A stretch of DNA of 64,000 nt from the NCBI GenBank assembly GCA_029891385.1, contig CM057225.1:77897887-77961886 (forward strand), in the 5' to 3' direction. The position numbers and the translations under genes were made by a program. The notes below the pieces were generated by a model that was not told the origin of the DNA, did not search any database, and saw nothing but the letters and a program-made list of their open reading frames with translations. Positions 46,384-58,110 of this stretch are shown here, piece after piece (within the stretch, counting starts at the first letter, position 1; every line of letters begins with the position of its first letter). This DNA comes from Erythroxylum novogranatense. Its lineage: Eukaryota; Streptophyta; Magnoliopsida; Malpighiales; Erythroxylaceae.

Positions 46384-46989
46384 CAAATTAATTCCAACGG
46401 TTCAATTAGCCACAAATGGAAAGGAGGTTGTTAAGGAACAGTCATAACAATCATACAATGGCTAGAATGGTTTCCAACAGCTATTTTTCTTCAAGTATAA
46501 AGAGTTGATGATTGATGAAGAGACTACTGATGTTCTACAAGTGAAAATACTCTTCTATTGCTCCAAAATTGCTCATTATTGCTCTTATCTTGTTACACAA
46601 TTGTATTGAGCATTTGTTCTTCAAACTTTATCTTATTTCTCTTACAATTTGAGTGACTAGTAGAAGGTCACGTGTGAGGTAGGATTTGTGCCGGAAAACA
46701 AATCGAGTGTAAAGGTAGCTTGAGCCGGAAATTAAGTGGTATTGTAAAAAGTTCACACTGAACTACAAAGTGTGCAATAAAGTGGTTTGCAAAATCCTAA
46801 GTGGGAGCTTAGGTAGAGGATGTAGGTCTTAGCACCGAACCTCTATAAAAATAGTGCTTGCTCTTCTTCCCTACTCTTTACATTTAAATTTGTTTAAATT
46901 ATTTTTGTGTGAATTAACTTCTGATTTTATTGTAGAAAATTACAAAAAGCTTAAAGATCTATTCAACCCCCCCTTCTAGATCGTTTACA
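46384..46989 (+). repeat. Right LTR of the Sirevirus-like shell, second part
   Basis: It continues the left LTR from CAAATTAATTCCAACGG and ends CTAGATCGTTTACA. The next five bases, GATTG (46990-46994), are the right target duplication of the shell. Confidence 0.9.
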
Positions 46990-46994
46990 GATTG

Positions 46995-47759
46995 TTGTAT
47001 ATGGCTCATATACACCGGTGACAACTTTAGAGTGTTTCAAGAAAAATACAAATAATTTTTGGAAGTTTTTGGTTGAACACAACTCGAGGCATATTCCTTT
47101 AAAAAATAATAGGTGAAGACACCAGCGTGTTGGAATGTTATAAGTTTTTTTTTTCAATGGAAGATATAGTTTAGGACATAACCATGTTACAAGTCATATA
47201 TATATGTGTAAAAAAACAAAATGATCCATATTATGGGGACTTAGGGTGGTTAAGCCTATATCCATATACAAGGAGAAAATGCAAGGTTAACAATCTGTGA
47301 CACTAATGTTTGTTGGTCAAGTCTATATTGGATAACTTTATCTAGAAACATGTTATTAGTGGACTTCAAACTCTACTAGGATTATAGAATTTACAATAAT
47401 CATACTTAAGTTGGGTTTGGCAAAGGGCAAAGTCGCATAGGATTGTACTCGCTAGAGTTTATAATTAGCTATACTTATGTGAACTTAGTCTATATTTAGA
47501 AAATATGTAATTCTTATAAAGTAATAAAGTGATTAATATAATAAAAGCAGTGGCTCTTGGCTCTCGAGAGTGTAGGTATACCTAATTGATTAAATGTCAT
47601 TAAAAATCTTCTTTTTATTTTTCGATTGGAAGGAGTTACAAGCATGAGTAGCTAAAACCATTCAATTATATATGGCCCATGAGGTACCACATCATAAATA
47701 TTACTTCTCATGTGAAGAAATGGAAGAAGATAAAAAGGGAATATATGTCAAAATTTATT
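46995..47759. other. AT-rich intergenic DNA, nothing recognised
   Basis: No open frame or repeat that I can name. It is the right flank of the 25-kb nest. Confidence 0.55.
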
Positions 47760-49290
47760 GCAATTAATTTATAACTAAAGTAGAGACTATACAAGTTATT
47801 AATGTACGAGGGAACAAATATTAAACATCATAGTAATATTCTCAACCAAGTAGTCATTAACTTACTAAAGCTCGAAGTGACTATTGTAGACGAGGATAAA
47901 GCAATGATTATGCTTTATTTTTACCCCTTTCTTATGAACATTTAGTGATCATACTTACATTAGGTGAGGAGATAGTTGATCTGGAGGACATAATTGATTT
48001 GCTATTATCTCACAATCAATAAAGACTCATTATTAGTGCAAGCTCTCAAGTTAAAGGGCTGGCTCATCTAAGTGGAGTCTAAGGTCTTAACCTATCGATG
48101 GAAAGATAGTTTAGTGTTATAAGTGCAAGCAAAATGGACATATCAGGAGGGATGGTCCCAAAAAAAGGATAAGAGTATTGAAATTAAAACAATGATTGGT
48201 TAAGGTTTGCTAACATAATGTAAAGCAGGGACTCAATTTGAAGCAATAAAGACATGTTTCACATTTCAACCAGTCAACTTCAAGGATCATATATTTTGTA
48301 TATAGGATGCTCATATCAAATAATACGAAACAAGGATTGATTTGTGTCATACACATTAGGCAACTTTGGGACCATATAGTTAGGGCATAATAAATCTTAC
48401 AAAATTATTTGTAATACAACAAGTTAGGATCAACATGTTTGATAATATAATTAGTAATTTGAGCGATATCTAACATATACCAAATTTGAGGAAGAATTGG
48501 ATCTCCTTGGATGCCCTATATGAGAATGTTTTGGATATAAACATAACAAAAAATATTAAATGTAAATGAAGTGATGATTGTCATAAAAGAGTCAAATTTA
48601 GTGGAAACAAACTGATAAGGAGCATAGTTATAGGTAAAGAAGCTATAAAAGTATAGTAAAAAAGGGATAATCAATCCTAAAGTGCTCAATCTTTTGGGAT
48701 TTAAAATTTTCAATTGAGTGATCAACCTTTTAAAACTTTAGCAATTTAGTTCTAAATGTTAGTTGTTGTTGACTTGATTAACAAAAGGACATTTATGTGG
48801 CATTTGTAGACATGCCACATCATTTAAAAAAATAACCTTTTGAACTGAATTGTTAAAGTTTTAAAAGATTAGTTACTAAATTAAAAATTATAAAAGTTTG
48901 GGCACTAAATTGAAAAAAATTTAAAAGGTTAGATACTTTTGAATATGTTAACCCGTCAAAAGAAATAATACTATATATTAGATTGGGTCATCTCAGTGAA
49001 TAAGAGATGAAAAAACTTCAGAAGGGGAGCTTATTAGAGTGTGTAAAATAGTATAAGGTAGACTTTTACTATTTATAAGCACTCAGTAAAAGATTATAGG
49101 GTAATCTTTAAGGATGCATTGTATGAAGCAAAATATATGCTAAAGGAAACATATAAAAAGGAAATGTCAAGGTCATTAGAAAGAAATCCTAGATCAAAGA
49201 TGGTACAAGTTAAAATAAAAAAAACTTAAAATAGATGTTAAGGAGGTTATAAATTCTACTACCAGAGATAAAACAATGATAGGAATAGAA
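47760..49290 (+). pseudogene. Very old Copia gag-protease remnant
   Basis: Pieces in shifting frames match Copia order. Gag matches are RLYKLLMYEGTNIKHHSN and then VDEDKAMIML (47790-47920), and DLEDIIDLLLSHNQ (47980-48020). A zinc knuckle CYKCKQNGHIRRDG (48119-48160) has the last Cys lost. A protease-like GCSYQIIRNKD lies near 48310. HIPNLRKNWISLDAL is near 48480. A pre-integrase piece, RLGHLSE-EMKKLQKGSLLE, is near 48975-49040. It is interrupted by a foldback repeat at 48665-48950. The high number of stops and substitutions makes this the oldest Copia copy in the window. Confidence 0.68.
48665..48950. repeat. Foldback (MITE-like) element inside the old Copia remnant
   Basis: The left arm CCTTTTAAAACTTTAGCAAT (about 48728-48750) pairs with GAATTGTTAAAGTTTTAAAAG (about 48845-48868). 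The outer arms (AGTGCTCAATCTTTTGGG and GGGCACTAAATTGAAAAA) also pair. The arms are about 120 bp around a short loop (GACATTTATGTGGCATTTGT). No coding capacity. Confidence 0.65.
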
Positions 49291-51360
49291 CATTAGCATA
49301 GTATAGCCACGAATAGAGCAACCTGGACCATCAAGTCACTAAGTATATACTTAGGAATGCTTAATTGATAAGATGTTATCTTGATATATTAATTGAAATT
49401 ATCTCATTTGTTTTGGATTTATTTTGGTGCTTAAATAGGAAAATTAATGATTGTTTTATTTTAAGAGATGAAAAGTGAAGATTGCATCAAATTGGGACAT
49501 CATTAGTGATAATCATAAATTTATGATAAAGTGAAAAGATTATTGTAATGGATAAGGGGAGATCAGGCCTAATGCTAGATTTGCTTGAAGAGTCTTCTTT
49601 CTATGCCTATAACGAAGGGATCGGGATTTGTTTTAGATAGGCATCTTTGCAAGATAGTATAAGAGTAGGTTTAAATTAGGAAAACATTATAAAAAGGACG
49701 TTCTCCACCTCTCTAAAGACAGCCAATCATTCTTCTTCTTACTTTCCTCTCAATATTTCATCTTTCTTTTATTTTTGGTGTTGAAACTTAAGTCATATGT
49801 GCATAAACTCAATTATTCTGATTCAAGGGGATTTGAAAATTTAGCTATAACCTTGTAAGATTTTGTCCTAAAATTTTATTCATGTTTTAATTAAAGCATT
49901 TCTTGTTTTTAGTTCTTATATTTCATGAATGATTAATATTGATTAATCTAAAAATAATTTAATGTTGATTATTCTATCGCTATCTATAAAATTTAATGAT
50001 CTGTAATTGTAATTAAAGATTGGTACAAGCAGCAAATAGTTTATTTATGAATTTGCACATTTAACTTATAATAAACAAGAAAATTAAGTTGAATAGTTAC
50101 AGCTATATCGATTATTTAATTTAGGGTTTAGTCTTTTTCACTAAGCTTATTATTATCATTTATTTGATATGGATTACTATCATACCCATTTTTGATTTAG
50201 ATGTTGGGATTGAACTAATAAATTTAGGAAATTTGAGACTTATATTGATGCATGTCAAATGCACCACAAAATAAACCTAAATTTGCACAACTAATTTTAT
50301 AACAGTGGTGAGTAGGGATCATATCCACAAAGAGTGTTTGTGTAGCTTTTATAATGAAAGAAATTAGTGGTTAGGCTAAAGGGCGGTTTGGTTTAATGCA
50401 ATTAAGAAAAAAAAGTGAAATTAAACTAATGAAAGCAAATTAAAATAAAATGTAAAAAATGATGAAAGTGATTAATGCATTTAGGATCCAGTTCTCAGTT
50501 TAATCTCAGCCTACTCATAAATAAACACAAATCATTGCATTATTGTTTTCATGTCTCTTTTAGAACTATTGATCGTAGATTAACAATAGGCCTTGTTAAT
50601 CTCGATTTTCCCTTAGGTCGTGTTTAATTAAAACAAGCTCTTTAACTAAACCTAGCCATCGAATAACCTAGAACAAGATCTCTTGATTTAGTTAGCTAGT
50701 TGCATAACAAATGAGAAAAACAGATAAATCTAGGAAACAACTATATAAACTCAGGTTATTTAACTTATGTTACGTTATCCCTAATGATTCAACACCATTA
50801 GTTGACAAAAATGAATCTAACATACAACAATTACGTATTGTATTCAATATTCTAACAATGTGTTCATATATAAACAATTTAAAAAGAATGAGAATAACAA
50901 TTATCTATACATGAATACCAAGAATAACAATTATCTATACATGAATACCTAAATTAATAGATATAGAATAACGTACAAAATTCTTGAAGAGAGGAAGAAT
51001 AATGATACACAATGACGATATGCTTAAATGCAATCCTCGATGTCGATTTCACCTTCGAAACGAAATAGGGAAGCTTAGCCCTCTATGAGTCTCCAAATAA
51101 TAAGTTCTCTACCCCTTCATGAAGTCCCAAAATGATTCCCATCATTTTTACTTTCTAAATGTTCTATTTTTATGAAAATTTAGGTTTTTGGGCATACACA
51201 CAGTTTGATAACTATATAAGTCAAAAAAGGTGAAAATTATGAAGATTAAAGGTTAGATACACGAAATATGTCTTCCAATTGCATACGCGACCGTGTATCT
51301 CCTAATTCTTGTTGAATTGTTGTTCTTCTTGTGATTTATTGTCCAATCCTTACCCTAATC
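49291..51360. other. AT-rich DNA, no gene recognised; one 30-bp tandem duplication
   Basis: Nothing that I can name. A 30-bp unit AGAATAACAATTATCTATAC... is present twice at 50891 and 50921. The stretch near 50270-50330 (GTGGTGAGTAGGGATCATATCC) resembles wording found in dispersed plant repeats, but I cannot define an element. Confidence 0.5.
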
Positions 51361-53636
51361 TGTAACATCCTGTTACCCATGTTAAGGCTAGAATAGTTTA
51401 AATGAGAAAATTACTGAGATGTTAGGAGATGCATATCACGCATTAGTTAAATATGGTATACACATGTATATGAGAATATTAATTTTTGCATATGAATATG
51501 GTTGTGCATGCATTCATTAACATTTTTCAGGTATAATTGAGTTATTAATGTGATTAAAATATAAATTGTGGATTATTTATGCTAAAAATTTATTTGGAGA
51601 ATATTAAGATTATTTCAAAATTTTTGGTGCATTTTGGGAAAACTTTTTGAAAAATTTGTGGTATTTAGACTAAGAAAAATATTGAAATAATGGACCAATT
51701 GTATGGTGACACGTGGATTGCCTAATAAGTGACAAATGTAATACATGCAAAAGGACGTGTAGTACATGTTTTATGTGCAAGAATTAGTGCAGCTCTATCT
51801 CACTATCTTGTTCTTCACCAAAAGTATAGCTTTCAAAACTCTCTTTATGTTTACTCCTCACCGAATAACAAGTTATTGATTTTGTATCCTTGATTCACTC
51901 TCATTGCTAGAATCCTTGTTGAATTAAGTAAGTGATCCTTGATGATGGTTTAACGTTCATAAATGGATACATGCATGAGCAAGAAGTGTAGTTTGGTGAT
52001 GAATGAAAGAGGTGAAAGATTTATGAAATAGGAATTGTCCAAAACAAATATATGAAGTAGGTTCAGTTTTAGATATGCAAAAGTTCATGAAAGTTGATGT
52101 ATGAATATTTATCCTCTGTCCTTGTTTAAAGAAAATCGTATATGGTTTGTTTTTACTATTTATGCGTGAAATTGTGGAGTTTTATTGGAAATGAATTTAA
52201 GTGAGTTTAATGATATGAAACGAAGATTTGGTGAGGTCGTGGTATAGAGTTGATTAAATGCTAAATTTATGATGAAATAAAAGAATAAAAATGTGGAAAC
52301 AAATTTATCAGATGAAAGTAGTTAGAGAATAAATGCAGAAACTAGATTTTGTATGTAGGAGAATTGAATTTTGACGTTTAAGTGTGAATATTGGAATTAT
52401 GAATTGTTGGGTGTTGTTAAGCTAAAATGAAGTTAAAAGCATTGCTTTAAGTGTCTTAAGTGTTAATTGTTGAAGATTGAAGTGAGAATAAAAAATGGTC
52501 GTGAGTCACGATCATGCTTCAGTATGATCGCGACCTGTTAGTGAAACGCACGATCACGACTTTCAACTATTTTTTTGGAAGAGTTTGTTATGAACATCCT
52601 TCAATTTTTTTGTTATAACTTCTTCACCCGACCTCCAAATGACATAAGACTTGAACAATTGGACTCATAACACACTAACTCCACCAAAAATCATAGCCAT
52701 ATTAAATCATTTGTGAGAGATTGAGTAAAAAATGTTGGATGGTTCTGATTTAGTGTGCACAACCGTGCGTTGAAGTCTTACGGTCTTGATTTAATTTCAT
52801 TGGTGTTCATGATCGTGAGATTTTTGTTGCACGCCCATGACTCTTGCACAACCTTGTGTTTATGTTGCATGGTTATGACTTGATTTATTTAGTGGGGTTA
52901 ATGAATTTTAGGATGAAAATGTTGAGGAGTACTATAATATGATAACTAGTATGGTTTCACTAAACATGCTTTGGTATTTCGATTATATCTTGATCTATAG
53001 ATTTCCAAATGAGATGATTTTTGATTTGGAGAAAACTAGAGACATGGAGCTATAGATGTTTTGAAGAAATAGAATTGTAATTCAGTCTCTAAGAATTTCA
53101 ATTTCTAGATGAAATATGAGTATAGTGTACTGTTACTGAATGAGAATAGTCTAAAAATATTTGGAGAATAAATTTCAAAATACTGAACTAAATTGAATGA
53201 TTTTGGTGTCATTAAAAACTTAATACATTGGAGAACAATCTTCTAGAAGGAAGTGTTTCCTAATTATGTCTTTTACATTATCAAAATGAATATGCAAAGT
53301 TAACCCGAAAGCATATTGTTAGAAAAGTCTGAAATGATCAATTGAGTTATGAAATTAACTATACGCTATTTTATTATAGTCCAAACCCCAAGTACTAATT
53401 ATATTTATGAGGGTTTTGATATATGAATGATATGGTGATAAGAATTAGATAAGATACCTGGGAATTGTCATTGAACATGCATTGTGCATTTTTGATATAC
53501 ATAGATTTGTATAAAGGCATGCTTATACATTTGTGCAAAAGTGTGATATTTGTAAATGTGTTTTGTATGATATAGAGGAGCACATTGGATGTCAGGCAGA
53601 CATAGCTGGACCATCCAGGTAATAGCATATTAGAGC
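51361..53636 (+). repeat. Gypsy-type LTR (5' LTR or solo LTR), interrupted by a Cassandra-like TRIM
   Basis: It starts TGTAACATCCTGTTACCC, like the LTR at 3571 (TGTAACATCCCACCCCC). The same kind of long, gene-free AT-rich body follows. It is preceded by TAATC and not by a purine tract, so it would be a 5' or solo LTR. It is broken at 53637 and its end lies beyond the window. It is too diverged from the 3571 LTR to be the same family. Confidence 0.55.
52495..52880. repeat. Cluster of CpG-centred partial palindromes in the gypsy LTR
   Basis: Words such as CACGATCATG, GATCGCGACC, CACGATCACGAC and CATGATCGTGAG recur in both orientations. They resemble in style, but not in sequence, the AAGTCGACTT arrays of the Copia LTRs. 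Confidence 0.5.
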
Positions 53637-53776
53637 TATAGGACCTCGGCCTCTTGGGCCTCGCGTCCTCCAAAAGGCCTTGGCCTTTCGGGCCTCGCGC
53701 CTACCCGCTTGCATATATTGTCCGCTTTGGGCCTCGGCCTCTATGGTCTCCCACCCTCACGGTTTTACTTTTTCAC

Positions 53777-53870
53777 AGGACTTCCCAGGAGGTCACCCAT
53801 TCTAGTACTGCTCTGGCCCTAGCACGTTTAACTTCGTAGTTCTGATTGGATCTGGTGCGTTAGGGCATGG
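53777..53870 (-). promoter_or_regulatory. 5S rRNA-derived Pol III promoter segment in the TRIM LTR
   Basis: The minus strand carries CAGATCCAATCAGAACTACG, then GTTAAACGTGCT (A-box-like) and GAATGGGTGACCTCCTGGGA (C-box-like), ending AAGTCCT. This follows plant 5S rRNA from about position 25 to the 3' end, with several substitutions. It is not a 5S gene: the 5' part is missing and the sequence is embedded in an LTR. Confidence 0.85.
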
Positions 53871-54012
53871 AAAATGCGTTTGCAAGAGAGAGGTTTCCAC
53901 ATCCTTATAAGGCATGCTTCGTTCTCCTCTTCAGTCGATATGGGATACCCCTAAGTATCCACCCCCTCTCGGGAGGCCCAGCGTCCGCGTTGGCATATCA
54001 CTCGGGTCCTGT

Positions 54013-54026
54013 CTCTGATACTAATT
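54013..54026 (-). promoter_or_regulatory. Degenerate primer-binding site of the TRIM
   Basis: On the minus strand AATTAGTATCAGAG directly follows the LTR end. It resembles the initiator methionine tRNA complement TGGTATCAGAGC with changes. Confidence 0.6.
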
Positions 54027-54128
54027 TGTAGGACCTCAACCTCTCGGGCCTCGCGTCTTCCAAAGGGCCTTGGCCTCTCGGACCTCGCGCCCACTCGCTT
54101 GCAGATATTGTCCGCTTTGGGCCTCGGC

Positions 54129-56046
54129 TGTAGGTGTAAGTCGACTTGTATGAAGATGTAAGTTGACTTATACCAGTTCGGTACTAATAAGTCGACTTGT
54201 ATACCCGTGTAAGTCGACTTATGCGTGTCTGATACATGAGATTGTTAGAGTAGTGCCCTAAAGGCAATCTCCTTTAGCGCTTTTTGTTCATAGTCATGTA
54301 CAGACTTTATGAATAAATAAAGAAAGGCATGTTTCATTTATTTGATGTTCTATATGAATTGATATTGATCTTTAATCAAATTAATGAAGTCCATGATATA
54401 TGACATAGCATGAAGGAAATTATGATGTGATCATAATCATGAGATTCCTATCATGTGCAATTATGTCAAGATCTAAATTCTCCTAGTCATAGGATTAATG
54501 AGACCGGACATCATTAATCCCACGGACTAACATATGTTATACTCCTTGATTGGATCAAGCAAAGGATCTCGTAAACCGTAAATATGAGATATTTAGAGTT
54601 GATATGTGGATGCTTACTAGCGGTAGTAAGTACATTGGATGACCCGCCATGAGATTATCACATGGATGTCCTATTCTAATGTCGCTGATAATCTCATCAT
54701 AGCAATGGTGCAAGTATCCTTAGACTTGAGGTACTCAAGGATATCTTGGATCTTGATCTGCTTTGACTCCATTCCTTGTTGCCTTTCGGAGGTTACTCAT
54801 AGGGTGGTGCTTGGGTACACTTGAGGTATTCAAGGTAATTGAGTAGCCAATAGAGGATTCATCACTTCGTGATAGCGAAGAGATACCTCGCTCTTGTCAG
54901 ATCATTACTTTAAGTCTCGTCGAGCATAAATATGTCATGAAGAGTGTCTTCATGGACATATAAAGTAATGAGTCCTAAGACAGAACCGATATCACTGGGC
55001 TAGACTTAGTCTAGTAAGAGTTGACACTTTGACCATACTCATAACCAAGTGAGGTATAGGATGATGAAAGGACGAATTGCACAGTAATTGTCTATGGAAG
55101 GGTTCGTGATCTGGTTCGTGATGAATTCATCAAACCAATTACTTTCCAATCAATTGGGGGTCATGATGTGTTGCTAGACGCCGCTCATGACTTGCTCAGA
55201 TTAAATGTTAATCTAAGTGGCCAACATAACCCGGAACCTAAAGGGTCACACGCATAAGAGTGTTTCAGAGAACTCGTAAAATAGTATTGGACTGAGTTCC
55301 AATTATGGAGAGCATTAGGATTAAATGGATCCCGATGAGATCGAGATATGTCCCGATGAGATCGCGACATCGATATTGCTAAAAAAGGTTTCCGGGAGTT
55401 TTTTCCATACCAGGACCCGGTGGGACCGACCCCAGTGTGACTGGACCACTTTAGCATTAATATATATATATATATATTATTAATTAATTAAAAAATTAAT
55501 TAATTAATATATATATATATATGTGAAACGTGGATGAAGGATAGGAAGCCTTATCATCTTTTACTTTATATATATATATATATAAAAGTAGCCATACGTG
55601 GATGGCAAAAAGAAGCTTCCAATGTTTGCTTAGTCATTACATATAAAATGACAAAAAGAAGAAATGAAAGAGGATGGTTGTGGATGGAGATCGTGGGTTG
55701 GCTTTTTGAAAGAAGAAAGAGTTTCTTTCTTACAAAAGGGCATACGATCATCTTCATCATCTCTTCATTCTTCAAGCTTCTTCATCATCATTTCCAAGCT
55801 CTCCAAGGACAGAGGTAGGGTCTAGCAGCCTTTACTTTGTTCTAGCTATTCCCAGGTCAAAAGGGTTTGTCCCGGTTAGGTTTTCTGATCTCTGCGTGGA
55901 TACCTTTAGAGATAGTCTCTATTGGCTATTCAGGTTTGAATCTTCATACAGACACATAGATCCTGACCTTCGGGAAGGTCCCGGCGACAAAAATTTTTGT
56001 TTTCCGCACCAAGTATATGTGATGTACCTCCCGGGATTTTCCTACA
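54129..56046 (+). repeat. 5' LTR of the TCGGC Copia
   Basis: It opens with four AAGTCGACTT units (54138-54226, one with a T for C). Two (TA)n runs (55462-55476 and 55505-55521) flank an inverted AATTAATTAATTAA stretch, and a third (55568-55583) ends TATATAAAAGTAGCC, a likely TATA box. It ends CCTACA. Confidence 0.88.
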
Positions 56047-57170
56047 GTGGTATCAGAGCCACTTGTGTCGTGTATGAAGCTAAAACCCTAGCTAGGTCGG
56101 ACTTCCTATTTGACTTTGATGTTGATGCATGTATGCTGTCCAAATTTCGAATTAATATAGGGATATGTTTTTCGAAATTTTTCTACCCAGAATTGTTCAT
56201 AACATGTTATAGAATATTTCTGTGAAAGATGAGAATTTATCAATTTGATTTGATATAGTTTTACTAATTTATTCCCTAAGGTTCTAGATGCTGTTTTGTG
56301 ACACATTCTGTGAACAGGCATGTGTATAAATTCGATAATAAATTCTAGAAAATTTGTTTTTCGGATTGGCCTTCACCAACATGTCCCTAAGATGTTTGTG
56401 AATGTCTATGTGGATGTAAAAGTGTTTTCAAGGTGATTTGCTATTTATTCACGAATTTATTCTATGCTATTGGGAATAGCTGTGTTGATGAACACAGATT
56501 TTGAATCGGTTTTGTTGCTTAGGCTGACTGAGTTTTTAATGGCTATAACTCCTGAAAAAATTCATGAGGCATTTTCTTAACATTTAGTAACCTGTTTAAT
56601 TTTCTCAGAATTTATTGAAATTGTTTCAATGATTATTTCGAGAAATGTGTAGTACTTGGAAGTTTTGTAAACATTGCTGGGACTGTTTTGCTTGGCATAA
56701 TTGAATGTGTATTTTTCAGTTCCAATGCCTTGGACCATTTTTAATGTGATTGAAAATGAGTTATCTTGATTTAGTATGCTTGCAAAACTGAATTTCTTGA
56801 AGTTGGTTTTCCAAGAATTTTCGGATGCCGAATAGGTCACATTAGCGTCTCGTTAGTGTATTTCATTATCTTGCTTGTTTTGGCCGTCATAATTTTTTGT
56901 GACTTGTGCCAAAGTAATTTGATAACGTATAGACTAGCTAGAGATGCTTAGGGTGATAATTTGGTGTTTCCTAAATTGTTTGGATATTTATGAGTAATGA
57001 CTCATTTTCAAGCTTTTCTTGTATGGTTTGACTGTATATGGCAATCATGTAACAATGAAGTGTTCATTGGTACATCAAATTAACAGATATTACCTTAGGT
57101 ATGTTGGTATTGTGAATTGGGACTACACGGATTGAGAAATTAGCCGATTAGATAGCAATTTCTCTTGGAT

Positions 57171-57342
57171 AAGTCGACTTACACAATGTACAAGTCGACT
57201 TTCGTCTGCAGATCGTAGACGATAAGTCGACTTGCGCACATGGTACAAGTCGACTTGTTCGTACATTACAGTAAGTCGACTTACATGCATAAGTCGACTT
57301 ACACAGAGGCATAAGTCGACTTATACATGCACAAGTCGATTT
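57171..57342. repeat. Array of the palindrome AAGTCGACTT in the leader
   Basis: Eight units, seven of them exact AAGTCGACTT, within about 170 bp, with flanks such as CAT or TAC on one side and ACA or TAC on the other. It is downstream of the LTR and primer-binding site, unlike the arrays in the LTRs. Confidence 0.93.
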
Positions 57343-57539
57343 ATTCCATGCATAGGAGGGATGATGGATGATTTTAGGTATAAATTCAATGTGATTGATG
57401 AAGTACCCTAAGTCATGCCATATAGTCATGGTGACTATAATCCTATGGCTTGAAGAAGAAGAAGATGAGACCTGAAACCCTCAAATCATATGAAAACTAA
57501 CGCCTTCCATTAATATAGTAAGAACCGAGTTCTTATAGG

Positions 57540-57935
57540 GTTGGGTTGTTGGGTAAACCCAAGCTCGCTTCTATACGGATATGTTCGAACCATGAAAATG
57601 TGATTTTCGGATTAATGGGTTGGTTTTCACTAGAAGCGTTGGTTTGTTGAGTACACTCAAGGTCAACGTGATGAGGCGAATTGGGTAGCATACATCGATG
57701 TATGCGCATCAAAGAGTTGATAACCCAATGTAGTGCACACATCAACAAGTTGATAGACGATCGATAGTTGTTCTAAGATGTAATTGGTATATCCGATACC
57801 TCCCGAGACATAAGGTGGCTTGTTGGGTAAACCCAAGGTCATGCTTAATGTCGGTTATTGATGATGCAATTGGTATGTTCGATACCTACCGATTGACCTA
57901 AGTTGTGGCTTGTTGGGTAAACCCAAGGTCATTCT
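57540..57935 (+). repeat. Short dispersed repeats in the Copia leader
   Basis: A block containing TTGTTGGGTAAACCCAAG recurs three times (near 57545, 57820 and 57908), with linked words GGTATxTYCGATACCT in two of them. Function unknown. Confidence 0.7.
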
Positions 57936-58110
57936 TAGCAATATCGGACATCAACCCACTAGACATTATGTCATCTTGTTTCTTTGGATTCAGAATGAGG
58001 GTTATGGATTCTATGAAACTAGTGGGAGCTTTGCATATCATTCAAGTCCTTATGATTATGCATCTATTCCTATTCTAACATTCTTTCTCTCTTCCATTTA
58101 GGTTGGTCAA

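Larger units (their letters stand above)
22002..46989 (+). mobile_element. Sirevirus-like Copia shell with two nested insertions
   Basis: The left LTR starts TGTTGGACC at 22002. The right LTR starts TGTTGGACC at 28753 and, after an interruption, ends TTTACA at 46989. Both outer flanks are GATTG (21997-22001 and 46990-46994), a perfect 5-bp duplication 25 kb apart. Most of the original inside is gone and is replaced by a minus-strand Sirevirus (23078-28157). What remains of its own body is a coiled-coil tail frame and several purine tracts (28158-28752). The right LTR is split at 29249 by a tandem Copia array. Confidence 0.88.
56047..58110 (+). other. Primer-binding site and long leader of the TCGGC Copia
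   Basis: TGGTATCAGAGCC at 56048-56060 is an exact initiator methionine tRNA complement. The 2-kb leader that follows has no supported gene. It contains the palindrome array at 57171-57342 and repeated GGCTTGTTGGGTAAACCCAAGGTCAT-like sentences (near 57545, 57818 and 57906). Confidence 0.85.

Noticed and set aside
53777..53870. A 5S rRNA gene
   Set aside because: The 5' quarter of 5S rRNA is missing, there are many substitutions, and it lies within a direct repeat next to a primer-binding site, so it is an LTR-embedded derivative.
55185..55457. A 90-codon minus-strand frame, also at 63065-63337
   Set aside because: It is the same LTR sequence twice, antisense to the element, with a local TCCCGATGAGATCG duplication giving an SRSHRD repeat. 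It is not a gene.
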